A DNA stretch of 10,648 nt from Larix sibirica (GCA_004151065.3 NWUY0300110434.1:1-10648); one strand, 5' to 3'; positions 1 to 8,664 are shown, numbered from the stretch's first letter. Translations and numbers: made by a program. Notes: a model not told the origin generated them from the sequence alone.

Positions 1-122
1 ATGCTAGATGTGTGTGGATAGATTTTAATTCCGTTGTGCATGTTTATTTATGTTTCTGCACACATTGTATATGTTGAAATTCGTATTATATATTTGGGGA
101 GAAATTTGAGGCCTGAATTCAG

Positions 123-167
123 GTAATGTCCCCTCCCGATGGTCGGATTGGGTGAGGGGGACGTTAC
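123..167. other. GC-rich imperfect hairpin at the end of the gag-like relic
   Basis: GTAATGTCCCCTCCC (123-137) pairs with GGGTGAGGGGGACGTTAC (150-167) around a 12-nt loop, with one G-U pair and one or two bulges. The minus strand begins TGTAACGTCCCC at 169, which looks like a possible LTR-type TG start, but no polypurine tract precedes it and no matching end was found. It also still reads as open frame. A structured RNA element or an LTR edge are both possible. Confidence 0.4.
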
Positions 168-1583
168 ACATCTGGACTGTTGGTTCTTGAAACATAGCGT
201 TCTCTCCTGAAATAGTCAAACTTTGCTCTTCTATATCAACAATATCCTTTTATTGATCCATTTTAATATTCTTACTGGAGACTTCTTCATCAACATCCAT
301 GTTAGTTATCTCTGACATAGTCCTTTTGTTGAAAAACTTTGATTTGAGAGTTGTTTGAACTAATAAGGCAAGAGAGATTTCATGATATGTATTAACCTCT
401 TTTCTCTCTTGTTGCTCCTGATCAAAACTTGACAAATTAGCAATTTTACCTAATCGTTCTATCACCTGGTGCTCAAATGCTTTATTTTTATTTTCTTTCC
501 TTCTTTGAGTTATGATTTGGTGGGGATCATATTTAATTTTCTGAGCCTACTGAAAATCCATGGCCTACAACAAATTTTCTACTGTAGAAAGGGTTGATTT
601 ATGCTTAATAACAAATGGTCCAATTTTGAAAGGAAACTTGACATTAGAAGACTTTCTAAAGTACAAGAAGTGTTCATCCTCTGAGTGCAATCTCTGGCTA
701 ACAAACTCAAGGGAAAAAATTCTTAGTGTTAAGAATGTTGGAAAAAGATAGGGTGCTTCAGTGAATCCATAGACCCTGATAACAATGTGATTTTTATATA
801 GAAACCAGTCCTTAGTTATGCTTTTAGGAGCCAATTGCAACATGTCCTTCATATATTCTGGCACCCTTGGTAACTCAGCATTGAAAATGGTTATGTGACT
901 CTCTGACATGATGATGTTGACAAAATCAAGGATATTTATCTATGATGAAGGATCTGAAGAAAATAATTTGTCTGGAAATTTTAGGTCTGTTAAATTGGAA
1001 AATATGAACATGCATAGCAGGTATGTTTGGTATCTGAAATGTTTCAAAGTGTGGAAACTCACTAGCTAAGTATGGATTACCTCAGCTAGGAATTCATCAA
1101 GATTAGGCCACAATGGACTTGACTTGACTCAGACTGATTGACCTTCATAATGAATCCTAACAGGACTTCATCAACGAACTTATCATTATTATGACCAAGA
1201 ACTAAGGACAAAACCAACTGTACATCTTCTCGGAACATGGTAACATCCAATGGGAAAGGCAGACTTTCAACAGATTGATCAGGCTTAAAAAATTTAGAAT
1301 AAAACTCTGCTTTCTTCTCAGGCTACTTCTATGTAAACCCTAATTAATTCCTCTTCTACAAATGGTTCAGGGTTGTTGGGATAGGTTTTAGGTAACCCTA
1401 AGGACTCTCTAATAGTATGTGCATTGACTAGACAAAGGATTTTAGATCCATTAGCATTCATAAGTACCCTTTCTAACTGAGAATAATTAACTACACACCA
1501 GCCGACGAATTCAGGGAAATGAAGGGTTTGTTCCAGGCTAAAATGATACATGAAAGACCCAAAAAAATTTAAAACATATATGT

Positions 1584-1627
1584 CTTGAGATTTAAATTCA
1601 TTTAACTTGAGATTTAAATTCATTTAA
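1584..1627. repeat. 22-bp exact tandem duplication inside the gag-like relic
   Basis: Two identical 22-bp copies (1584-1605 and 1606-1627) each run from CTTGAGATTT to CATTTAA. Because 22 is not a multiple of three, the duplication shifts the minus-strand frame by one. It accounts for the phase change between the N-terminal part (codons in phase with 1768) and the following part (in phase with 1623). Confidence 0.95.
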
Positions 1628-1894
1628 CTTGATATTGGATTGAGACATATTTCCTACAGAAAAAATTGGGTCAAAAGCATCCCCATATCTATTGACTATA
1701 AACTCTTCCTTGTCGTCTATGTATTTACAAAATTTACATAATAGAACAGGCTATTGAATTTGCTCCATGGAAGAGAAATTACAAGTTTGCATAGTTTTTT
1801 GAAATACTTATGATAGAAGAAGGGTGATATAACCTCAAATTTGACGTGGCGGGGGGGAGACTGGTGCATTGTCTTACAAGTTTATCCTCATAAC

Positions 1895-2239
1895 AATAAT
1901 TAAATAACCTTTTTATTTTGCAAATGGAATTTCAACTGGGAGGAAGTGATTTCAGAGTTCGAGAGAAGTGGTTTTTTTCGAACCACTTTTGATAGAAGAA
2001 TCCATGAGGATAAGCCACGTGATAAGCGGTTTAAATTCCACTACCACCTCGAAATTTTTAAACTCATACAATTTGCATCAGTGGAAAGCACCACAACTAT
2101 TGATGAGGCCTGACTCCAATCTCCTCTGTTGATCTAATATTCCATTTTATCACCATTCGACTTCGCGAACCTTTAACACTCCATCGCTTTAGCTTCGATC
2201 ACGGATCTTGGTCACCTGTGCTTCCTTAGTGCAAGCCAT
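1895..2239 (-). pseudogene. Possible N-terminal extension or small ORF upstream of the gag-like relic
   Basis: An ATG at 2237-2239 opens a frame coding-like in character (MACTKEAQVTKIRDRS, then GILDQQRRLESGLINS, then KLYEFKNFEVVVEFKPLITW) with five scattered stops, mostly TGA and TAA. It is in the same phase as the ATG at 1768 but is followed by about 100 bp dense in stops. It may be the original N-terminus of the gag-like ORF or a separate leader ORF. No domain was recognised. Confidence 0.3.
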
Positions 2240-2429
2240 GACTTACCTTTTCTCCCTTTTTGAAATTTTCAACCTAAGCACCCTTTTAATTACCCTTTGG
2301 TCATAGCCATTAGTCATTTCCATTTTCAAGGTTAGCTCCGTCTCTTTATCCAAATCTTCATTTTTCAAACACAGATCGCCAAAACATTATAAAGTCCTCC
2401 CAAAATTTTTTGTATATGCCAAAACTGTG

Positions 2430-3983
2430 CATGACTACTCTCAGTACTATTGATGACGTGTTCACATGAATGTGGACCATGTGCATCCAATATGGAAATA
2501 TTTGGATTGGCATAGTAACCAATTTTTCTTTTAAAGTGTCTACCGGTTACTCAAACTCTTGCGTCCAAACATCCTTGACTTCTTTCTTCAACATATCCTC
2601 TAGTGGCGATGTAATACTGGCATAGTTCCTAATAATTTTTCTATAATAAGCAGTATGTCCCAACATTGAGTGCAAATTTTTGGATGATGTTGGGGCCAAT
2701 AAATTCATAATGAAAACAATATTTGTCGGATCAACTAGCAAGCATTCCTTGCACACAATGTGCCCGAAAAGCATTCCAAATAGGGTACCAAAAATACGCT
2801 TCTTCAGGTTGAGAGAGAATTTCATTTTCCTGCAACAATAAAACATGATACTTAGTAATTGAAAATGATCTTTCAACAAACTGAACACTATCCAATCATC
2901 CAAATATATCTCCAATAACTTATGCATGAATTCCTTAAACGTAGCCACCACTATTCTTGAAAATATGGCTGCTGCATTTTTCAACCCAAAAGGAATTACA
3001 TTATAGTAAAATGAGCCCCAGTCCATTGCAAAAGTAGTCTTTGTGTGATATTCCTCTACGATATAGACCTAATGGTATCTAAAGAATCCATCATTGAATG
3101 AGTAATCTTCCCATCCCTCTACATTCTCCAACACCTCAGATGTAAATGGTGTAGGGAACAGGTCATGGATACATGTTGCATTCAAATTGTGCAAATCTCC
3201 ATTGATCCGTATCTCGCTCGTCTTCTTATCCTGGACCACCATTGGGTTGATCTATTATGATTCTTCAACTGGAAAAATAATTCCTACATCCAATATGTGG
3301 TCTAGTTCCTTGGGAAATTTTTCCTTATAACGGGGGTTCAATCTATAGGGTGTTTTCTTGATTAGATTCACCCCCTCCCTAAGCTGAATATTCATCTCTC
3401 CAAGCACTCCTACAATCCCTTTCATCTCTAAGAATCTATAGAGAAATGGGTCTTCATATTCCTTCAATAGGTCACCTATCTCGGTGACTTTCTCCTGATC
3501 CAAATGATTTCCTATGATGGCCATCTTGGGTGCCTCCTCGGTGCCAATATTGTATTTTTTGTCTTGAGGGGTTATCTATACTTCGGTACAGTACTGGTAG
3601 ATGAATCATCATGCATTGTGTGATCTCCTGCAATCTCGCTAATCTGCAGGATCTGTGGATCTTCTTCCTCATTTGTCTCGTTACTGTCAAATTTCCAGTA
3701 ATATATTGGTTTTTTCATTCGTGCCAAGCTCTGGTGGGAAGCGTAGATTGTCCTCTGCATCACATCCTGTGGTGTATTTATCCGATGATAAAATGCTTCA
3801 CTTGATGAAGAACTTTGTCCAGTACTGAACTAGAATGTGGAAATAAATTTGGTAGACATCTTTTCCAAGTTCTAGTCTTCCTTCTCCTTTCCTAGTGAAC
3901 ACACTAGCTGTGTAGAATGACATAGTGTATGGTAGAGTCTGTTGATCCTCAACATTGACATGCTTCCAAAGAGGTCGAAGCAT
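2430..3983 (-). pseudogene. Ty3/gypsy pol relic: reverse transcriptase plus start of RNase H
   Basis: The polymerase would copy element RNA into DNA in cytoplasmic particles. From about 3571 down to 2430 one frame reads through the RT N-terminal region (PYRLNPRYKEKFPKELD, then VVQDKKTSEIRING), the first catalytic Asp in YSFNDGF (Asp at 3090-3092), PFGLKNAAAIFS, the YLDD active site (about 2895-2906), and LGHTAYYRKIIRNY. RNase H follows with DTLKEKLVTMPIQIFP and HIHVNTSS, where the usual catalytic Asp of HVDASS is Asn (2460-2462). In-frame stops are TAA/TAG at 3252-3257, TAG at 3069-3071 and TAA at 2547-2549. Homology fades near 2430, well before the end of RNase H, and no integrase follows. 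Upstream, 3799-3572 continues in another frame (SHQSLARMKKPIYYWKFDS) and 3983-3801 again in the RT frame, so at least two frameshifts are needed. These upstream parts are assigned by continuity, not by a known domain. Confidence 0.85.
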
Positions 3984-4018
3984 GACGCCAAAGGAGAACC
4001 TATTTTTTTTTTTTGCGA

Positions 4019-4218
4019 AACCATTTCATCTACACCATTGGGTTCATAGAAATGTGCTTGTCATGTCCATACATAATTTCTCCATTTTTGTTTTCGTTTG
4101 ACCACTTCGATAGATCCATCGAGTTGTGTCTTGGTGTCGCAATAGTCTGGTCGATGTTGCATTGTAGAGATTTGTCATTTGGTGTCGCAATAGTCTGGTC
4201 GATGTCCCCATATTTCAT
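4019..4218 (-). pseudogene. Possible further 5' part of the pol/gag polyprotein relic
   Basis: Upstream of the pol relic on the same strand the sequence stays open for about 60 codons in one frame, and another frame is also nearly open. It contains a 27-bp exact direct repeat 48 bp apart, which is a 16-codon duplication. I recognise no domain. It is listed because it abuts the pol relic and its composition resembles that coding-like sequence more than the C-rich block beyond 4400. It could equally be non-coding leader. Confidence 0.3.
4131..4205. repeat. 27-bp direct repeat at 48-bp spacing
   Basis: The 27-bp sequence starting TTGGTGTCGCAATAGTC is present at 4131-4157 and identically at 4179-4205. 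The 48-bp period equals 16 codons, so the duplication is frame-neutral in whichever minus-strand frame was once coding. Confidence 0.95.
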
Positions 4219-4329
4219 TTGGCCAAAATTGAGTCTGTTTGACTCTTTCGGTAGTCTATCAAAGTTTCAGCAAGTAAGGGATTTTTGCATCATGTCAGTT
4301 AAAGTTTTCGAAAAGTGTGTCCTTCACTA

Positions 4330-5100
4330 ATTAATTTGCTACATCCATTTGTCAATATCGTCTTCACATTCGAATCCAAAAGGTCAAAGAGATCATCCTA
4401 ATGCATCCTTCTAAGAAAAACACCTATGTTCGCCATTATGAAAGAAAAATTCTTCCCTCCTCCATGAGCATTTTTAGTAATTTAATTTTAAAAAAATTAT
4501 TTCCCATATTAAAATAATCTAAAAAGGATTTCCCCTTGTCGAACCTTTCCTATAATTTCCATAAAGAAAAATATTTTAAACCATTCATCTTACCCCCCTA
4601 AATTCTAATTTCCTCACCATACTCTCCCAATTCTATTCCCAGGAAAATACAAAAATGCCCATGCCCACCATTTTAAAGCTAAGAATCCACCTCCCCATTT
4701 TGCATTTAAATCCTTCCTAATTTTCCATTCAACAAAGCCCCTTTTTAATAGATTTTATTCCATATAAGCCATTTCCCCTACACGAGCCTTAATCATTCCC
4801 TTGCCCAAAAAGTAATGATAATAAAACTCTATATCCACCCATCACCATCCCTTTAGATTTCCTTTTCCACTTCTAAATTATCATGAACTCATATCCTTTT
4901 CCCATGCTCCTAATTCACTAACTTCCACCCCTTTTTATAATTAATAATTTATTTACCCCTCTTATTTCCCTAACCAATTGTATAAAAAGCACAAAATCTC
5001 TTCTCGAAAAAACAAAAACAAAACCTATATATCACGTCCTCATTTCAAAAAAAACATTTTTCCAAATTTTCTCCCATTACAAAATTCCACATCATGACAA
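4330..5100. other. Gene-free, nearly G-less C-rich block
   Basis: No gene or known domain is visible on either strand. By hand count, positions 4501-5100 contain about 168 C and 28 G on the plus strand, a GC skew near -0.7, with many CCC/CCCC runs and AT-rich spacers. It could be a long untranslated or LTR portion of the minus-strand element, where it would be purine-rich on the sense strand, or unrelated strand-biased intergenic DNA. Confidence 0.8.
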
Positions 5101-5526
5101 AGTGGACGATGAAAAAAGTTTTAAATTAATTCAATTTTTGAGGAGAGGTTCTTCAAGCGAAAGGGAGGAGTAGGAGGCAAGGGGAAGAACCCTAGCAGTG
5201 ACAAAGGTGGCACAGCTCGGGCATGTGTGGCTAGTAAATGGAAGTATGCATGCGTTGAGGGTAATGCTGGGTGAATTTGCATCTGGCATAGAAAGGCCCA
5301 ACGGCCAGTACAAGTGACAATAAATGTTATGAAAAGAATCCAAACAAAAGAAAAGCTAAACCCTAGCCGCGGATGCAGAGTTGACAAGTTGGTAGAAACC
5401 GTTGGATAAGTGATAGTTCACCCAACAAAGACCATCACGCGTGCTCAGTAGAGCATGGAACGTTCAAAAGAATGTATAACAAAGAGGAATCTCAGACAAG
5501 AATAGACACAAGGCAACAACTAACAC

Positions 5527-5535
5527 CCACGTGGC
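5527..5535. promoter_or_regulatory. G-box-type motif CCACGTGGC, copy 1
   Basis: A perfect G-box core (CACGTG) in the palindrome CCACGTGG, of the kind bound by plant bZIP and bHLH factors. An identical 9-mer lies 76 bp downstream. There is no recognisable transcription unit beside it, so function is unproven. Confidence 0.4.
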
Positions 5536-5602
5536 AAGAATTGGTAGGGGAAAGGAACAGGCAAGCTATGACAAAAAAAACAATGAATAGGCTACAAAGA
5601 GT

Positions 5603-5611
5603 CCACGTGGC
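5603..5611. promoter_or_regulatory. G-box-type motif CCACGTGGC, copy 2
   Basis: The second identical CCACGTGGC. The pair may be a relic of a promoter or of a retroelement LTR enhancer, or may be chance. The flanking sequences of the two copies are not otherwise duplicated. Confidence 0.4.
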
Positions 5612-6141
5612 CTAGACTAGGCATCCACTCATTCATGAGATGCATAGGAGATATTTGTTTTTTAAAAGATATGTCAGATCCAAACTACGGGCCATCTTCA
5701 TGATAGACCCCACCACGCAAGCAAGAAATGGGTCATTGTGGCATGAAGATGATGGCAAGAGAGGACGTGAACCCTCCCTAGCTATTGTGCCACACACATT
5801 TGACACACAAAAGGACTTCTATGAAGAAACATTTACCAACTTGGAGATGGCAGAGAGATGTTAAAAAATAATGCCACATGATAGGGCAGTTTACAGAACA
5901 ATGAGAGGACCCAGGCAGAAGGTAAAACAAATGATTAATGAAACACTCACACTAGCAGTGAAAGGGAAGAGGCTACATGGAAGGTCTTGACAGTACATAG
6001 AGGACACAAGGACTAATGAAGAGCAACTGTCATGACAAACAAAGCAATAATGTGCACAGTAAAAACAATTATGATGTTTTTATCATAATATCAAGGTGCC
6101 AAAATCAAATGGAGTTCCACACCAATATGCTTGTTATGAAT

Positions 6142-6227
6142 GACTTGCATCTCATACTACTCTCGCTGATCTGGGCTTGAAAGAAGGACTTGCATCTCAT
6201 ACTACTCTCGCTGATTTGGGCTTGAAA
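6142..6227. repeat. 45-bp tandem duplication
   Basis: A 41-bp sequence beginning GACTTGCATCTCATACTAC occurs at 6142-6182 and 6187-6227 with a single C/T difference. The repeat period is 45 bp. There is no coding content. Confidence 0.95.
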
Positions 6228-6443
6228 CACAGTGGTTAAACACCAACAAGGGCCTGAAAGGGATTGGGGAAACTAATATGCACTAAGCAAACACATATGT
6301 GCTTCCCGCTTGTGGATGGAAAGCAGTCACCATGAGCACAAATCCATAGTCGGTCTCCACCCATACAAATGCTAAGAAGTGACTGCATTGTAATTTTTAG
6401 CGGAAAAATTTCGCCAATTCGCTATTTTTTTGGTTTTTTNTGT

Positions 6444-6642
6444 GGGTGATTAGGGGTAGGGGGTGTTAGGGATTGTGGATCATGTTACGAGGTTGGTGGG
6501 ACTTAGTGAGTTGGAGAGTGTTGTGTGGCTGATTAGGGGTAGGGGGTATTAGGGGTTTTGAGAGGGGGTGTTAAGGGGTTAGGGAGGGGATGTTAGGGAA
6601 TTGAAGAGGGAGTGTTAGGGGGATGGAAAGGGGTGTTAGGGG
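6444..6642 (+). repeat. G-rich minisatellite with G-quadruplex-type spacing
   Basis: At least sixteen runs of three or more G lie in about 200 bp. A unit of about 21-22 bp (GAGGGGGTGTTAGGGGATTG-like) repeats four times from 6563 to 6646. A larger unit containing GATTAGGGGTAGGGGGT occurs at 6448 and again at 6531. Two stretches satisfy the canonical four-run, loop of 1-7 rule: 6444-6471 (loops 6, 2, 5) and 6564-6598 (loops including 6, 3, 1, 6). TTAGGG is embedded in most units, but the array is not a regular telomere repeat. An N lies just upstream at 6440. Confidence 0.9.
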
Positions 6643-6671
6643 ATGGATTTATGGAATAAAATATTATTTAC

Positions 6672-6715
6672 AAAATGCGTACGCGTTTTGGTTCTCTAAA
6701 ATGCGTACATGTTTT
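6672..6715. repeat. Short tandem repeat with GCGTAC cores
   Basis: AAAATGCGTACGCGTTTT and AAAATGCGTACATGTTTT follow each other at a 26-bp period. The first contains the palindrome GCGTACGC. A third related CGCGTACATG sits near 6781-6790. Confidence 0.7.
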
Positions 6716-7019
6716 TTTTTCCTAGCCTTCATGGCATCCCACTTGACTTCCTCAGGATTTCACATTCCTATGTTTAATAAACGCGTACATGTCGTTGAAT
6801 TCTACAACAAGGACTTGTTTTGCAAAATATCATTTTCATCTAAAAGGTCCCCCATCTTTGTGTGAGGACCCATAGTCACACATAAGATGCAAAAGTATAA
6901 ATATAAAATGCATTTACAATGTAGAAAATTTTGAGGGGAAGAACTCCTTATAAACATATTGTATTTATGTGTGTACTTTGCAATGGTATAAGGCTCCATT
7001 ATGTAAGGTTTAGTCATAT

Positions 7020-7159
7020 CCACCTCATAAATGAGGACCACACTCCATAAATAATGAACACTAACTGACTAACAATCTCCACTTCATAAATGAGGACCAC
7101 ACTCCATTTATAAGAACACTAATTCATTCGCAATCTCATTAATGAGGATCAATGTGAGG
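7020..7159. repeat. 59-bp imperfect tandem repeat carrying palindromes
   Basis: Copy 1 (7020-7078) and copy 2 (7079-7136) share CATAAATGAGGACCACACTC and similar flanks. A third partial copy follows to about 7159. Each copy has a small palindrome: CCTCATAAATGAGG at 7023-7036, its one-base variant in copy 2, and the perfect CTCATTAATGAG at 7135-7146. No gene is visible around it. Confidence 0.85.
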
Positions 7160-7692
7160 TACAATGTTAAAATATGCCTACATAAATGTCCATTAAGACA
7201 CGATTAATTAACTAAGTGGAAACATATGAAAAGGGTCTTTAGGAGTAGTTTAGATATTCTACACTTTTTATTTTTTCTTGTATATTTTTAGGTTTGTTTT
7301 GTTCAGACTTCGGTTGGAATTCTTTAGAAAACCTTAGAATCACATATATTAGTTGTAGAGATTGCATAATATGAATTCCATAGGGGTATTTGAGGGCGTT
7401 GAATTAAAAAACACAATTTAAACATTTCCAAATTAAGATTTAACCAATTCTTTTTTTTTTTAAATTCCGACCAAAAATCACCAAAAAATATAAAATGTAG
7501 AACAAATAGACAACTCCTTTTGTAAACAATGCTAGATGTTGTCTTTCATTAGCATTCAATTATACCTAAACTTCCATCCCAACACAATCTACACCATTTT
7601 TTCTTATGGAAAGCAAACCTTCATTAGATCTCATTGCAATGGAATCTTCCCTTGCAAAAAGTATGGATTCCTTATATACATTTCTCCTTCCT
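7160..7692. other. AT-rich stretch with no feature seen
   Basis: This stretch contains homopolymer T runs and no open frame resembling a known family on either strand. I see nothing to annotate. Confidence 0.6.
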
Positions 7693-7766
7693 ATCATCAC
7701 ATCTATGTGGCACCCAAAAGAAATCAACAATCATCATATCTATGTGGCACCCACAAGATATCAACA
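7693..7766. repeat. 37-bp tandem duplication
   Basis: Two adjacent copies (7693-7729 and 7730-7766), each starting ATCATCA and containing ATCTATGTGGCACCCA, differ at a few positions. The surrounding short open frames look incidental. Confidence 0.9.
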
Positions 7767-7803
7767 ACGAATCATTTGTGCTTTCTTACCTCTAGTTTAC
7801 TTG

Positions 7804-8019
7804 AGATCTTAAGTTCTAAATTCTTATTATGAGAGATCTTAAGTTTAGAGTATTGATACATTACCTTTTTAAAGTGATCAAAATAGATTACATAAATCAA
7901 TGTTAATAATCAGATTTTAAGTTCTAAATTCTTGTTATGAGAGATCTTAAGTTTAGAGTATTGATACATTATCTTTTTAAAGTGATCAAAATAGATTACA
8001 TAAATCAATGTTAATAATC
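7804..8019. repeat. 108-bp tandem duplication, 97% identical
   Basis: Copy 1 is 7804-7911 and copy 2 is 7912-8019. By eye only three of 108 positions differ, all transitions. A few bases of a third unit (AGATTA) follow, and a GTTAATAATCA fragment recurs near 8090. The high identity marks a recent duplication, or recent gene conversion, in AT-rich non-coding DNA. Confidence 0.95.
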
Positions 8020-8024
8020 AGATT

Positions 8025-8640
8025 AAAAATTATTAGTTTGGAAAAATGTTAATGATTAAATTGACTGGTTTGGAACCAATGTTAATAATCAAACAAGAAA
8101 GAGTCAATGCACCGTAAGTTTAAGATCGTGTTATTGTAAAATGGAAAAGAAGTAATCATAAAACACCAAATTTGATTACCTTATTTGACATCTTAGATGT
8201 TGAATTTATCCGTCTTTACTTTGTACAGACAAACACCACTTTGCTTATAAATGATTATCAAGTTTTTAATAGCAAATCTAGAGGTACTCATGCGTTGTGA
8301 TATCCAATCTCATTTTTTGAAATCCAATCTCAATTTTTAATGTAAGTCAACGTAGCTTTTATGAATAGATGAGGTTCTCTCCTTGCTCTGCATTATTTTG
8401 GGTTTTTGGTTTTGGGTCTGTGTAGTTTGCTTTAGAGCAGAGAGTTAGGGGGTTCGGCTTTCAAAGTATGTGTGACTGTGGACCTAGAAAATTCAAACAA
8501 CAGATTTTAATGCATACATGAGATTTTTACATTTTGATACTGACTCGAGGAAACGTGTTTGTTACGTCTTTGACTTGAAAGGTTGCTAAAATGATTAAGT
8601 TGATTTGTTTTTATTTATCACTTAAGCTACAAGTAATTTC
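8025..8640. other. AT-rich DNA upstream of the receptor-kinase relic
   Basis: No gene is visible. A 20-bp-period repeat of ATCCAATCTCA lies at 8302-8340. An exact 18-bp repeat (GATTAAGTTGATTTGTTT) occurs at 8593-8610 and 8644-8661. This is the expected location of the former promoter of the kinase. Confidence 0.5.
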
Positions 8641-8664
8641 AACGATTAAGTTGATTTGTTTGCT

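Larger units (their letters stand above)
25..1768 (-). pseudogene. Long decayed retroelement ORF, gag-like or accessory
   Basis: An ATG at 1766-1768 opens a frame with MEQIQ, a TAG, then a CxxC-containing segment (LLCKFCKYIDDKEEFIVN) and a DAFDPIF motif. A 22-bp tandem duplication shifts the frame at 1584-1627. It continues through VNYSQLERVLMNANGSKILC and ESLGLPKTYPNNPEPF (to about 1318), a further frame about 1310-1140 (PLDVTMFREDVQLVLS), and then one frame from about 1135 to 25 with only five internal stops (1066, 940, 565, 547, 250). That last stretch includes DWFLYKNHIVIRVYGF, FPTFLTLRIFSLEF and a Lys/Arg/Glu-rich tail (QRRKENKNKAFEHQ). So few stops over about 370 codons of AT-rich DNA mark a former coding region. 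It resembles gag-like ORFs that I associate with plant gypsy elements, but no named domain can be proven from sequence alone. It lies downstream of the pol relic in the same orientation. The C-terminal limit is uncertain. Confidence 0.6.
25..4218 (-). mobile_element. Decayed Ty3/gypsy-type LTR retrotransposon region (one or two elements)
   Basis: The minus strand carries two long retroelement-like coding relics, a pol part and a gag-like part, separated by about 660 bp. The pol part is secure because the reverse transcriptase motifs are recognisable. No integrase, protease active site (DTG/DSG) or convincing LTR pair was seen, so element ends are not defined and the outer limits given are only those of coding-like sequence. 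Stop codons in both relics, and a lost catalytic Asp in RNase H, show that it is not autonomous. The pol-then-gag order on one strand means either a 3' accessory ORF or two adjacent, truncated elements. The identification as Ty3/gypsy rests on reading RT motifs by eye. Confidence 0.75.
5101..6120. other. Purine-rich stretch without a recognised gene
   Basis: At about 5100 base bias flips to G over C on the plus strand (about 74 G against 32 C in 5101-5340). Two AACCCTAG telo-box-like motifs (5188-5195 and 5359-5366) and a GGCCCAACGGCC segment near 5286 recall plant promoter elements. From 5640 to about 6040 one plus-strand frame has only two internal stops (after ERC near 5862, and one near 5990), but I recognise no protein family in it. 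An 8-bp-stem hairpin lies at 6068-6089. Confidence 0.5.

Noticed and set aside
560-751. Plus-strand open frame of 63 codons
   Set aside because: It is antisense to the gag-like relic, which has longer and family-like coding sequence on the minus strand here.
4013-4330. Plus-strand open frame of 105 codons
   Set aside because: Its repeated segment merely reflects the 48-bp DNA duplication. It is antisense to retroelement-like sequence and matches no family.
5121-5387. Minus-strand open frame of 88 codons, hydrophobic start
   Set aside because: Its composition follows from the G-biased plus strand, a second frame is also open, and there is no motif or homology that I recognise.
6395-6425. Terminal inverted repeat of a DNA transposon (AGCGGAAAAATTTCGCC)
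   Set aside because: It is a partial palindrome only. No matching inverted end or target-site duplication was found in the window.
6444-6642. Interstitial telomere repeat
   Set aside because: TTAGGG occurs inside units of about 21-22 bp but not as a regular short array, and plant telomeres are normally TTTAGGG.
7536-7832. Plus-strand open frames of 98 and 68 codons
   Set aside because: They overlap in two frames across a 37-bp tandem repeat, have low-complexity content and no recognisable family.
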